Of a stretch of 64,000 nucleotides of DNA, positions 10,332 to 20,082 are shown piece by piece (within the stretch, counting starts at the first letter, position 1; every line of letters starts with the position of its first letter). This stretch comes from Corynebacterium senegalense (lineage in GTDB: Bacteria; Actinomycetota; Actinomycetes; Mycobacteriales; Mycobacteriaceae), in assembly GCF_900411315.1 (NCBI RefSeq), contig NZ_LS990887.1:1177324-1241323 (forward strand), in the 5' to 3' direction. The position numbers and the translations under genes were made by a program. The notes under the pieces were generated by a model. It did no database searches. It was not told the origin of the DNA and saw only the letters and a program-made list of their open reading frames with translations.

Positions 10332-11735
10332 ATGGCCAAGACTTACGTGGGTTCCCGGTTGCGCCAGCTGCGGCGCGAGCGCAACCTGAGCCAGGCGTCG
10401 CTGGCGGCCACTCTCGAGCTGTCGGCCTCCTACGTCAACCAGATCGAGCACGACGTGCGTCCCTTGACCGTCCCCGTGCTCAAGCGCATCACCGAGGCCT
10501 TCGGGGTCGACGCAACCTTCTTCTCCCGGGACGACGACTCGCGCCTGCTCGCCGAGCTCAAGGACGTGGTCGAGGATCAGGAGCTGGGCACCCCGCACAT
10601 CGAGCTGCAGGAGCTGTCCGAGCTGGTCTACCGCCACCCCACGGTCGCGCGGACGGTGGTGGAGATGCACCGGCGCTACAGCAACGCCCGCGACAAGCTC
10701 ACCCTCGCGACGGATTCGCGCGTCTCATCCGCTGAGAGCCTCGCCATGCCGCACGACGAGGTCCGCGACTTCTTCTACTCGCGGCAGAACTACCTCGACG
10801 ACCTCGACCACTCCGCCGAGACCCTGGCGGAGGAGATCGGGGTGGAGCGCTTCGGCATCCACGCCACGGAGAGGGAGCTGACGCGGCGCATCACCCGCGA
10901 TCACGGGATCGAGGTGCGCACCCGCCCCTCCGAGCAGGGGGTCCTGCACCACCTCGACGTGGCCAGCGGGGTCCTCGAGCTCTCCCCCATCCTGTCCTCG
11001 GGCCAGCGCGCCTTCCGCATCGCCTCCGAGCTCGGCTACCTCGAGGCGGGCTCGCTTATCGACGCCCACGTCGCCGCCGAGCCCTTCTCCTCCGAGACCT
11101 CCGCCAACCTGGCCCGGCGCGGCATCGCGAGCTACTTCGCCGCCGCCACCCTCCTGCCGTACACGCTCATGCACTCCGAGTCCGAGCGCAACGGTTACGA
11201 CGTGGACTACCTGTGCCACGTCTTCGGCGTGGGCTACGAGACGGTCGCCTCGCGGCTGTCCACCCTCCAGCGCGCCAACAAGCGGGGCGTGCCCTTCACG
11301 TTCGTGCGTGTCGACCGGGCGGGCAACATCTCCAAGCGCCAGTCCGCCACCGGCTACCACTTCTCCACCTCCGGCGGCACGTGCCCGCTGTGGGGCATCT
11401 ACGAGTCCTTCGCCCGGCCCGGCGAGTCCGTGCGCCAGCACGCGATGATGCCGGACGGGCGGACCTACCTGTGGGTCGCCCGCACCGTGCGCCACCACCG
11501 CTTCCAGTTCAACGAGACGGAGAAGCTCTTCGCCATCGGCCTCGGCTGCGAGACCCGCCACGCCGAGCGCACCATCTACGCCCGCGGACTGCCCCTCGAC
11601 GACATCTCCCAGGCCACCCCCATCGGCGCGGGCTGCAGGGTGTGCCCGCGCGAGCACTGCCCCCAGCGCGCCTTCCCCTCCATCCAGCACGGCATCCAGG
11701 TCGATCCCCACACCACCGCGATCGCCCCGTACTGA
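10332..11735 (+). CDS. ramB: Transcriptional regulator RamB (acetate/TCA control)
   Basis: 467 residues. The N-terminal helix-turn-helix ([19 protein letters not shown], about 9-27, then [15 protein letters not shown]) is of the XRE/HTH_3 type. The long C-terminal part is the conserved domain of short-chain acyl regulators, including RamB and the mycobacterial Rv0465c family, with Cys-rich [17 protein letters not shown] near the end. In C. glutamicum RamB represses acetate and glyoxylate genes and is divergent from sdhCAB, as here. An ATG at 10326 is in frame, but TTAGAT lies 7 nt before ATG 10332, which suggests a leaderless mRNA. Confidence 0.93.
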   Translation: MAKTYVGSRLRQLRRERNLSQASLAATLELSASYVNQIEHDVRPLTVPVLKRITEAFGVDATFFSRDDDSRLLAELKDVVEDQELGTPHIELQELSELVYRHPTVARTVVEMHRRYSNARDKLTLATDSRVSSAESLAMPHDEVRDFFYSRQNYLDDLDHSAETLAEEIGVERFGIHATERELTRRITRDHGIEVRTRPSEQGVLHHLDVASGVLELSPILSSGQRAFRIASELGYLEAGSLIDAHVAAEPFSSETSANLARRGIASYFAAATLLPYTLMHSESERNGYDVDYLCHVFGVGYETVASRLSTLQRANKRGVPFTFVRVDRAGNISKRQSATGYHFSTSGGTCPLWGIYESFARPGESVRQHAMMPDGRTYLWVARTVRHHRFQFNETEKLFAIGLGCETRHAERTIYARGLPLDDISQATPIGAGCRVCPREHCPQRAFPSIQHGIQVDPHTTAIAPY

Positions 11736-11763
11736 GCGCGGGATTTTCCCTACACTGGGTGCC

Positions 11764-12219
11764 ATGACTGACACCAATTCCGCAACCCGAGTAATCGACG
11801 CCTCCGCCGACACCATCTTCGACCTGCTGTCCAACCCGCAGCGCCACGCCGAGACCGACAACTCCGGCATGGTGGTCTCCGCCGACCAGGCGGAGCGCCT
11901 GAAGGCCGTGGGCGACACCTTCACCATGAACATGACGAAGGAGGACGGCGACTACCAGACCCGCAACGAGGTCTTCGCCCTCCAGGAGAACAAGGTCATC
12001 GGCTGGCAGAACCAGGAGAACACCACCGCCGGCGTGAACGTGGGCGCGAAGTGGCTCTACGAGCTCGAGCCTGTCGACGCCGACCACACCCGCGTCACCC
12101 TGACCTACGACCGCTCCGAGATCGGCCTGGACAACGTCCGCGCCATGTCCGAGAAGTTCGACGATGACTTCCTCGAGACCAGCCTCGACGCCCTCGCGTC
12201 CGCGGTCTCCGGCAGCTAA
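11764..12219 (+). CDS. SRPBCC family (polyketide cyclase-like) protein
   Basis: 151-residue soluble protein. The start (TRVIDASADTIFDLLSNPQRHAE) and the end (YDRSEIGLDNVRAMSEKFDDDFLETSLDAL) fit the SRPBCC helix-grip fold, which usually binds lipidic or aromatic ligands. TACACT (11751-11756) is 7 nt before the ATG, so it should have its own leaderless promoter inside the 28-nt gap after ramB. Ligand and role are unknown. Confidence 0.8.
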   Translation: MTDTNSATRVIDASADTIFDLLSNPQRHAETDNSGMVVSADQAERLKAVGDTFTMNMTKEDGDYQTRNEVFALQENKVIGWQNQENTTAGVNVGAKWLYELEPVDADHTRVTLTYDRSEIGLDNVRAMSEKFDDDFLETSLDALASAVSGS

Positions 12220-12238
12220 CCGCCCCCGACAACGCACG

Positions 12239-12270
12239 AAAGGAGCTCACCGAACCGGTGAGCTCCTTTT
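12239..12270. terminator. Bidirectional terminator between the SRPBCC gene and lpd
   Basis: Perfect 14-bp arms (AAAGGAGCTCACCG at 12239-12252; complement 12256-12269) with a 3-nt loop, A-rich before and T-rich after, lie between two convergent genes. The word GGCGTCGTGAAGC starts 2 nt after the right arm. Confidence 0.85.
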
Positions 12271-12290
12271 TGGCGTCGTGAAGCGAATGC

Positions 12291-13703
12291 CTAAAGGTTG
12301 ATCATGTGGCCCTCGATGCCGTGCGCGGCCTCCTTGAGGGCCTCGGACAGCGTCGGGTGGATGTGGATGTTGCGCGAGATCTCACCGGCGGTGAGGTCGA
12401 AGCGCTGGGCCAGGGTGATCTCGGGCAGCAGCTCGGAGACGTTGGCGCCCACGAGGTGCGCGCCGAGGATCTCGCCGAACTCGGCGTCCGCCACGATCTT
12501 GGCGAAACCCTGCGTCTCCGCCAGGCCGACGGCCTTGCCGTTCGCCGAGTAGGGGAAGGAGGAGACCTTGATCTCGCGGTCCGGCCACTTCTTGCGGGCC
12601 TGCTCCTCGGTGTAACCCATGGAGGCGACCTGCGGGTTACAGAAGGTCGCGCGCGGGGTCATCATGTAGTCCTCGATGAGCATGGTCTCCGCGCCGGCGA
12701 TGACCTCGGCAGCGATGACACCCTGGGCCTCGGCGACGTGGGCGAGCTGCAGCTTCGCGGTGACGTCGCCGATGGCGTAGATGCCCTTGACGTTGGTGCG
12801 CATGTGGTCGTCGATGGCGATCGCGCCGCGCTCGGTGAGCTCGACGCCGGTGTTCTCCAGGCCGTAGCCCTCGGTGCGCGGGGCGAAGCCGACGGAGATC
12901 ATGACGCGGTCGACGGTGAGCGTCTCGGTCTTGTCCGCGCCGTTCTTCTGCACGTCAACCTCGACGGAGTCGCCGTCGTCGCGCACGGCGGTGGTGGCGT
13001 GGCCGGTCATGAGCTTCACGCCGAGCTTCTTGTAGGCCTTCGCGATCTCCTTCGACACGTCCTTGTCCTCGTTCGGCAGGACGCGGTCCATGTACTCGAC
13101 GACGGTGACGTCGACGCCGTAGTTCGACAGCACGTAGGCGAACTCCATGCCGATCGCGCCGGCGCCCACGATCACCATCTTCTTCGGGGCCTCGGGGTTG
13201 AGGATCTGCTCCTCGTAGGAGACGACGTTCTCCGACAGCTCGATGCCCGGCAGGGTGCGCACGACGGAGCCGGTGGCGATGATGCAGTCGTCGAAGGTGA
13301 CAACCTTGCCCTTGTCGTCGCCGTCGGTGATCTCGATGGTCTTGGCGTCCGTGAAGGAGCCGAGGCCGTGGATCTCGGTGATCTTGTTCTTCTTCATCAG
13401 GTAGTGAACGCCGCCGACGATCTTGTCGGAGACGCCGCGGGAGCGCTTGTGGGCGTCCGCGTAAACGAACTCCACCTCACCCTTGATGCCGAAGGTCTTG
13501 GCATCGTGGTTGAAGATGCTCGCGACCTCGGCGTTCTTGATAAGAGACTTGGAGGGGATGCAGCCCACGTTCAGGCACACACCGCCCCAGTACTTCTTCT
13601 CGATTACGGCGACCTTCTTGCCCAACTGTGCAGCGCGGATGGCGGCGACGTAGCCACCGGGGCCCGCGCCGAGTACAACAACGTCATAATGTTCATTACT
13701 CAC
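12291..13703 (-). CDS. lpd: Dihydrolipoamide dehydrogenase
   Basis: 470 residues; the E3 flavoenzyme that reoxidises dihydrolipoyl groups of pyruvate and 2-oxoglutarate dehydrogenase complexes. FAD fold [21 protein letters not shown], redox disulfide [14 protein letters not shown] (about 40-53), NAD fold [16 protein letters not shown], and the C-terminal [14 protein letters not shown] with the catalytic His-Glu pair are all present. The GTG at 13703 has TATCCT 7 nt upstream and no Shine-Dalgarno, so the leaderless start is chosen over longer forms. Confidence 0.96.
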   Translation of the reverse strand: MSNEHYDVVVLGAGPGGYVAAIRAAQLGKKVAVIEKKYWGGVCLNVGCIPSKSLIKNAEVASIFNHDAKTFGIKGEVEFVYADAHKRSRGVSDKIVGGVHYLMKKNKITEIHGLGSFTDAKTIEITDGDDKGKVVTFDDCIIATGSVVRTLPGIELSENVVSYEEQILNPEAPKKMVIVGAGAIGMEFAYVLSNYGVDVTVVEYMDRVLPNEDKDVSKEIAKAYKKLGVKLMTGHATTAVRDDGDSVEVDVQKNGADKTETLTVDRVMISVGFAPRTEGYGLENTGVELTERGAIAIDDHMRTNVKGIYAIGDVTAKLQLAHVAEAQGVIAAEVIAGAETMLIEDYMMTPRATFCNPQVASMGYTEEQARKKWPDREIKVSSFPYSANGKAVGLAETQGFAKIVADAEFGEILGAHLVGANVSELLPEITLAQRFDLTAGEISRNIHIHPTLSEALKEAAHGIEGHMINL

Positions 13704-13885
13704 GCTGACAAGGATACGTGCGCACGCGCCGCGGTGACAGTGGAGGCCGGGCAAGAGACCCCCGGCGGACGCGGTTTCTGAAAATTACCCTGTAATATCC
13801 CGGCATTCTGGCGAGATATTCCAGTGGAAAGCCCGCTCCACGCGCACTCCCCGCAGGAGTCCCCGAGAAAAGCGAGCACGACCCC

Positions 13886-15023
13886 GTGAAGATCCACCGC
13901 CCCGCCCTCGCCGCCACCCCCCCTGGGCGAGTCCGAGGTTTCCTTCCCCGCGGCCGAGATCGTCCCCACCGCCGACGAAACCAACGTGGACGCCGCCGAG
14001 CCCGACGCACCGGAGCTCGAGGGCGCCCAGGACGCCCCGCAGCCCGCCGAGGAAAAGGCCGGGGAGGGCGCCCCCGCGCTGGAGGCTCCCGCCAACACGG
14101 CTGCGGACGAGGTGAAGGCTCTGCAATCGGAGATCATCAAGGACGCCGAGAAGAACAGCGCCAACACCCCCGAAGAGCAGCGGAACATGCCCTCGCTCGT
14201 GGCAGCCGGGGTTGCCGCCGGCGCGCCCCAGCCGCTCGCCGCGGCGCCCCTCGACTACCAGGGCAAGAGCCAGGAATGGTACGGAATGGTCACGGACGCC
14301 GACCACAAAGGCCAGTGGGAGGCCCTGAAGGTGTACTCCCCGTCCATGGAGCGCGACATCCCCGTCGCCGTGCGCTGGGCCGAGGACGGGCAGAACAACC
14401 GCATCCCGGGCACCCCGACCGTCTACCTGCTCAACGGTGCCGGCGGCTCCGAGCAGAACACGGACTGGGTGGCCAAGGCGCTTGGCCGGGTGGAATCGAC
14501 CTTCCGCAGGCAGGACATCAACCTCGTCATCCCGATGGAGGGCGCGTTCTCCTACTACGTCGACTGGCTCGAGGTCCCGACGAAGAACTCGTACTACCAC
14601 GGCAAGCAGGTGTGGGGTCCGCTTGGCTCCGATTACAACCGCTACAACGACGCCCTGGTCACCGTCGAGAACCTGGCCGGCACCGCGCTCTCCATCACGA
14701 ACGGCTCCGGCTTGGCGGGCGAGACCGACATGATCGGCTACTTCCTGGGCAAGGAAGCGAATCCGCAGCAGACCTCCGCGAACGCACAGACCCTGCAGAT
14801 CGAGGGCGGCGTCATCGAGGGCATGACGAACGCCTGCACCCACGACCTGCGCGCCAAGCTGAACAGCAAGGGTATTGCCGCCACCTTCAAGTTCCGCAAC
14901 ACCGGCACGCACTCCTGGCCCTACTGGCTCGATGACCTCTCCGAGTCCTGGGTCTCCGTCATCGGCCCGGCACTGACGGGCAGGACCTCCGAGGAGCTCG
15001 GCCCGAAGTGGAAGCGCAACTAA
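13886..15023 (+). pseudogene. Mycolyltransferase (antigen 85-like) remnant: signal peptide and catalytic-Ser segment lost
   Basis: Paralogue of the intact gene at 15478. It matches on both sides (VYLLNGAGGSEQNTDW; WGPLGSDYNRYNDAL; NTGTHSWPYW with the catalytic His) but lacks the 88 residues between the DW(L/V) region and the WGP motif. In the neighbour these hold the nucleophile GFSMSG. GTG 13886 opens a signal-like VKIHRPALAATPP, but a C7 run (13917-13923) shifts the frame, and the long frame first has a start at GTG 13986. As it stands a 345-residue product would be cytosolic and without nucleophile. An Ala/Glu/Pro-rich linker of about 90 residues precedes the domain. A regulatory or binding role cannot be excluded. 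Confidence 0.75.
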
Positions 15024-15050
15024 AAATCGCCCCCGCGGGGGCGATTTTTA
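15021..15050. terminator. Perfectly palindromic bidirectional terminator
   Basis: A 30-bp palindrome whose half is TAAAAATCGCCCCCG; it starts at the stop codon of the mycolyltransferase remnant. It serves that gene and the converging 36-codon gene. A second GC-rich hairpin (about 15067-15092) lies closer to the small gene. Confidence 0.85.
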
Positions 15051-15097
15051 TACGTTCTTTCTGCGCGCGGCCGCCTCGTCCGGGCGGCCGCGGGGGC

Positions 15098-15208
15098 TTA
15101 GATGAGGCCCAGGCCGAGGGCGATCTGGGAGGACGTCGAGGATCCAGCGTGAATGAGCTGGCCGAGGACTTCGTTGATCTGCAGCTGGATGAATTCGATG
15201 GGGCTCAT
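15098..15208 (-). CDS. 36-residue peptide between mycolyltransferase genes
   Basis: Reads MSPIEFIQLQINEVLGQLIH then AGSSTSSQIALGLGLI. AAAAGGA lies 7 nt before ATG 15208, an ideal Shine-Dalgarno; ATG 15229 would add seven residues. The peptide is amphipathic with a Ser/Thr cluster and a hydrophobic C-terminus and has no signal sequence. Those traits and the size recall the tiny corynebacterial mycomembrane channel proteins (PorA 45, PorH 57 residues), which are O-mycoloylated on serine by mycolyltransferases such as the one next door. Family membership is not recognised, so this is a hypothesis from context. Confidence 0.55.
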   Translation of the reverse strand: MSPIEFIQLQINEVLGQLIHAGSSTSSQIALGLGLI

Positions 15209-15308
15209 GTCCGGGTCCTTTTCTGTCATTGTCCTGTGAAGGTGAGCTGGCCGGGCGCCGGGGCGCGGGCGACTCTGCTTACAGCTGGCATTTCGCTGGC
15301 GGCGGGCC

Positions 15309-15347
15309 AATTGTTACACAGCTACTCCCACGTCGCTAGTAACAATT
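15309..15347. promoter_or_regulatory. Operator-like inverted repeat AATTGTTAC
   Basis: Perfect 9-bp arms, AATTGTTAC at 15309-15317 and GTAACAATT at 15339-15347, with 21 bp between, lie in the 269-bp divergent gap between the 36-codon gene and the intact mycolyltransferase gene. The A/T-rich arms stand out from the GC-rich surroundings. A dimeric regulator site or promoter element is the simplest reading. Confidence 0.55.
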
Positions 15348-15477
15348 CCCACGCAGGTCACAATAATGAGGGTGTACGGGGTCGTGTTCGGCGCCCATTT
15401 CGGCTACATTGACTCCGTCGGATCCATCTCTGATTGGAATCTCCTTACGACCACCTACACAAAGGATGTGCCCTCAT

Positions 15478-16587
15478 ATGAGCATCAAGCGTTCGGTAGT
15501 GGCTGCGGCCGCGGCCCTCACCCTCGCCCTCGGCCTCACCCCGGCGACGGTCTCCGCCCAGGAGGGCACCGTCAAGGAGTGGGACGCCAACTCTGAGCCG
15601 CCGAAGGTCGTCGGCTCCGACAAGCCGCAGAGCTGGGCCGAGCAGGTCGACGGCCAGCGTGTGCTGTCCTACAAGGTCTTCTCCCCCTCCATGAACCGCG
15701 ACGTCCCCGTCGCCGTGATCCCGGCCACCGACTTGGAGGGCCGGCGTGTCGACAACGCCCCGATCATCTACCTGCTCAACGGTGCGGGCGGCGCCGAGCA
15801 GGACGCGGACTGGCTGAGCCGCTTCGGCACCCGCGACTTCTTCGAGGGCAAGGGCGTCAACGTGGTCATCCCGCAGGCCGGCGCCTTCTCCTACTACACC
15901 GACTGGGTCCGCGAGGACGTCCAGTCCCTCTACATCAACGGCCCGCAGAAGTGGGAGACCTTCCTCACCGAGGAGCTGCCCGGGCCGATGGAGCGCACCC
16001 TGAAGGCAGACGAGCGCCGCTCCATCGTGGGCTTCTCCATGTCCGGCACCTCCTCTCTCGTGCTGCCGACGCACAAGCCGGGCTTCTACAAGTCGGCCGC
16101 GTCCTTCTCCGGCTGCGCCGCCACCGCCTCCCCGCAGGCCTTCAACTACGCGCGCCTGACGGTCAACCGCGCCTCCGGCACGGGCGACTTCCGCACCGTC
16201 ACCCCCGAGATGATGTGGGGCCCGATGGGCGGCGAGTACAACGGGTACAACGACGCCCTGGCCAACGCGGAGCAGCTGCGCGGCACCGCGCTCTACGTCT
16301 CCACCGGCACCGGCCTGGCCTCCGAGACGGACATGGTGGGCTACCTGATGGGCCAGGGCGCCCCGGCCCCGGCGGCGTCGATCGGCGCGGCTCAGCTGCA
16401 GGTTGAGGGCGGCGCCATCGAGGCGGCCATCAACCAGTGCTCGCACGACCTGCGCGCGAAGCTGGAGAAGCTGAACATCCCGGCGCACTACGAGTTCCGC
16501 AACACCGGCACCCACTCGTGGCCGATGTGGCGCGAGGACATTCGAAAGGCGTGGGAGACCACCATCAAACCATCCTTCGGCATGTAG
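15478..16587 (+). CDS. Trehalose corynomycolyltransferase (antigen 85-like esterase)
   Basis: 369 residues, exported. Basic N-terminus MSIKRS, a hydrophobic core, and a likely cleavage after TVSA (about residue 25). Alpha/beta-hydrolase fold with oxyanion region IYLLNGAGGAEQDADW, nucleophile loop GFSMSGTSS, Glu in GLASETDM and His in NTGTHSWPMW. Such enzymes move corynomycolates between trehalose monomycolate molecules, to arabinogalactan or to small proteins. AAAGGA lies 11 nt upstream of the ATG. The specific paralogue (cmt1, cmt2 and so on) cannot be assigned by eye. Confidence 0.9.
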   Translation: MSIKRSVVAAAAALTLALGLTPATVSAQEGTVKEWDANSEPPKVVGSDKPQSWAEQVDGQRVLSYKVFSPSMNRDVPVAVIPATDLEGRRVDNAPIIYLLNGAGGAEQDADWLSRFGTRDFFEGKGVNVVIPQAGAFSYYTDWVREDVQSLYINGPQKWETFLTEELPGPMERTLKADERRSIVGFSMSGTSSLVLPTHKPGFYKSAASFSGCAATASPQAFNYARLTVNRASGTGDFRTVTPEMMWGPMGGEYNGYNDALANAEQLRGTALYVSTGTGLASETDMVGYLMGQGAPAPAASIGAAQLQVEGGAIEAAINQCSHDLRAKLEKLNIPAHYEFRNTGTHSWPMWREDIRKAWETTIKPSFGM

Positions 16588-16591
16588 CATT

Positions 16592-16634
16592 GCGCCCCCA
16601 GCGTCCCCGTCACCTCCAAGGGTGCCGGGGGCGC
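16592..16634 (+). terminator. Hairpin after the mycolyltransferase gene, abutting the next -10 box
   Basis: Arms GCGCCCCC (16592-16599) and GGGGGCGC (16627-16634) enclose a 27-nt, partly self-pairing loop. The TAGACT -10 element of the M1 peptidase gene starts at the next base. Confidence 0.55.
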
Positions 16635-16647
16635 TAGACTATCCCGG

Positions 16648-17898
16648 GTGAAATCCCACAGGCTGCGCTCAACCCCGATCCCCGGCATCCGAGACGAGTA
16701 CACGGGGGTCGAGTTCAACCTGGGGTTCCATGTCACCCACTACGACCTCGACATGGACTACAAGGTGGGCCCGAACCGGCTGGACGCCACGGCCACGCTC
16801 ACCCTGACCAACTGGCGCGACCTGCCCCACATGACGCTCGACCTGCACGAGAACATGTCGGCGCGGCGGGTCGAGGCGACCGGGGGGATCCGGGTGTCCA
16901 AGTTCCGCCAGTCGGGCGGCAAGCTGCGCATCAGCTTCGCCCAGCCCGTGCCGGTGGACACCGAGTTCCTCCTCTCCATCCGCTACACGGGCAACCCCGG
17001 CACGAAGCGCTCCCCGTGGGGCTCTCTGGGCTGGGAGGAGCTGAGCAACGGCGCGCTGGTAGCGAACCAGCCGCACGGGGCCTCGACGTGGTTCCCCTGC
17101 GATGACACCCCGGACGAGAAGGCGACCTACTCCTTCCGCGTCCGCGCGGACCAGAACTACACGGCGGTGACGAACTTCACCGCCCGCCCGATGGCGTCCT
17201 ACCTGGCCACGGTGCAGGTCGGCGAGTACAAGCGCCACCGTCTCGGCCCCGACACCTTCGCCTGGCTGCCCCACGGCACGCACCCGCACGACCTGCACAA
17301 GCAGCAGGAGATGCTGGAGTTCTTCAGCGAGCTGTTCGGCCCGTACCCCTTCGAGCGCTACGAGGTGGTGGTCACCGAGGACATCCTCGAGATCCCGCTC
17401 GAGGCCCAGGGGATGGCGATCTTCGGCCGCAACCACCTGCGCGGCAACGAGCGCCTCATTGCCCACGAGCTGGCCCACCAGTGGTTCGGCAACTCGCTGG
17501 GCATCGCGCAGTGGAACGACATCTGGCTCAACGAGGGCTTCGCCTGTTACGCGGAGTGGCTCTGGGCCGAGCACACGGGCACGCCCATCGACGACTCGGT
17601 GCGCGCCCACTACGATAGCCTCACCCCGCAGAACTTCCTGCTGGGCAACCCGGGCGCGCGCCACATGTTCGACGACCGCGTGTACAAGCGCGGGGCCATC
17701 ACGCTGCACGCTTTACGACGCCACATCGGCGACCAAGGCTTCTTCCGGGGCGTGCGGGACTACGTGGCCAAGAACGCCCACGGGATCGTGGAGCCCTTCG
17801 ACCTCGCCAACGCGCTGAAGCCCTACGGCGACGAAGCGGGGATCGACGCGATCATGGACGCCTGGCTCAACCACCCCGAGCTCCCGGAGTGCCCGTGA
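16648..17898 (+). CDS. M1 family zinc aminopeptidase (short form)
   Basis: 416 residues, cytoplasmic, without signal peptide. N-terminal beta domain, then LEAQGMAIFG in place of the canonical GAMEN motif, and HELAHQWFG followed 18 residues later by the zinc ligand Glu in WLNEGFACYAEW (about 272-300). The large C-terminal helical domain of PepN is absent, as in other short actinobacterial M1 proteins. GTG 16648 has TAGACT 7 nt upstream (leaderless). Codons near residue 355 are TTA CGA, both rare here, within a GCTTNNCGACGCC copy (17711). The end overlaps the next gene. Confidence 0.88.
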   Translation: MKSHRLRSTPIPGIRDEYTGVEFNLGFHVTHYDLDMDYKVGPNRLDATATLTLTNWRDLPHMTLDLHENMSARRVEATGGIRVSKFRQSGGKLRISFAQPVPVDTEFLLSIRYTGNPGTKRSPWGSLGWEELSNGALVANQPHGASTWFPCDDTPDEKATYSFRVRADQNYTAVTNFTARPMASYLATVQVGEYKRHRLGPDTFAWLPHGTHPHDLHKQQEMLEFFSELFGPYPFERYEVVVTEDILEIPLEAQGMAIFGRNHLRGNERLIAHELAHQWFGNSLGIAQWNDIWLNEGFACYAEWLWAEHTGTPIDDSVRAHYDSLTPQNFLLGNPGARHMFDDRVYKRGAITLHALRRHIGDQGFFRGVRDYVAKNAHGIVEPFDLANALKPYGDEAGIDAIMDAWLNHPELPECP

Positions 17899-19085
17899 AG
17901 AAGCTGTCGCTGGCCACCGTCTTCGCCGCTGTTTCCGGGTTCGTTGTCCTCTGGGTGGCGCAGTGGGCGCTCGACGCCGACACGGACTACCGCTACTTCG
18001 CGGCCTTCTGGGGCCTGTTCTTCGCCTCCGCGGGGCTCATCGACGGCATCACGCACGAGACCACCCGTGCCGTTGCCGCCTCCCGCGAATCGGGTCGCGC
18101 CGGCGACGCCAGCCCGTGGCGCTTCGCCGCCGCCCTCGCCGCGGGTATCTTCCTGGCCTTCCTGGCGGGCGGGGCGGTGTTCATGCCCGGGGTCGTTCCC
18201 TCCGCGCCCGCGCCGGCCACCGCTCTGTTGATTTTCGGCCTGGCCAGCTACGTCTTCCAGGCGGCGCTGTCCGGCGTGCTCAGCGGCGCGCGGCTGTGGG
18301 ACCGCTACGCGGGGCTGGTGGCGCTGGACTCCGGGGTAAGACTGGTGCTCGCGCTCGTGGCGTGGTGGGCCGGCTGGGGGCTGCCGGCCTTCCTGGTCAT
18401 CACGGTGGTCGGCGCGGTGAGCTGGGTGCTGTTTCTGAGGCGGGACCTGCGCGCGGCGGTGGACGTCGACAAGCGTGCGTTCGCCCGGCGTGTCGGCTCG
18501 GCGATGCTCGCCTCGGGCGCGTCGGCGGCGCTGATCACGGGTTTCCCCACGGCGGCGAACGCGGCGTTTCCCCTGTCCGAGGGCGCGGCTGTCTCCGCGA
18601 TCATCAACGCGGTCATCCTCACCCGCGCCCCCGTTCTCGTGCCCCTGCAGCGTTTCCAGTCGGCGCTGGTGGTGCGCTTCGTGGAGCAGCGCGATCGGGT
18701 CTACGCGGCACTGGCGGGCCCGATCGCGGCGGTTCTCGGCGTCGGCGCCGTCGGCTTCGCGGCCGCCTGGCTGATCGGCCCGTGGATCCTGCGCGCGGCC
18801 TTCAAGCCGGAGATGTTCGTGCCCGGCGTGGTCCTCGGGGCGCTGACCTTCGCCTCGGCGTTCATGGGGGCTCTCATGGTCACGGGCGTGGCCGTGCTGG
18901 CCCAGGAGAAGCACGGCTGGTACGTCGCTGGGTGGATCGTCGCCTCGGTGGTGGCGTTCGCGCTCATGTTCGCCCTCCCCTTCGGCGTGGTCGCCACGGT
19001 GGTCATCGCGCTGTTCGCGGGGCCGCTCGCCGGCTCCGCGGTGCACGCGGTCGGCCTGTCCCGTACCGCAGCCCGGGCCGTATAG
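17895..19085 (+). CDS. Polytopic membrane protein, possible polysaccharide flippase-like
   Basis: 396 residues with about ten hydrophobic helices and few charged loops, starting VKKLSLATVFAAVSGFVVLW. GTG 17895 overlaps the upstream stop as GTGA; an in-frame GTG at 17889 is the alternative. The helix pattern and the location just before rmlB suggest a MOP/Wzx-like lipid-linked sugar exporter, but no diagnostic motif was recognised. Coupling to the M1 peptidase gene looks conserved in corynebacteria. Confidence 0.7.
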   Translation: MKKLSLATVFAAVSGFVVLWVAQWALDADTDYRYFAAFWGLFFASAGLIDGITHETTRAVAASRESGRAGDASPWRFAAALAAGIFLAFLAGGAVFMPGVVPSAPAPATALLIFGLASYVFQAALSGVLSGARLWDRYAGLVALDSGVRLVLALVAWWAGWGLPAFLVITVVGAVSWVLFLRRDLRAAVDVDKRAFARRVGSAMLASGASAALITGFPTAANAAFPLSEGAAVSAIINAVILTRAPVLVPLQRFQSALVVRFVEQRDRVYAALAGPIAAVLGVGAVGFAAAWLIGPWILRAAFKPEMFVPGVVLGALTFASAFMGALMVTGVAVLAQEKHGWYVAGWIVASVVAFALMFALPFGVVATVVIALFAGPLAGSAVHAVGLSRTAARAV

Positions 19086-20081
<996 letters not shown>

Positions 20082-20082
20082 G

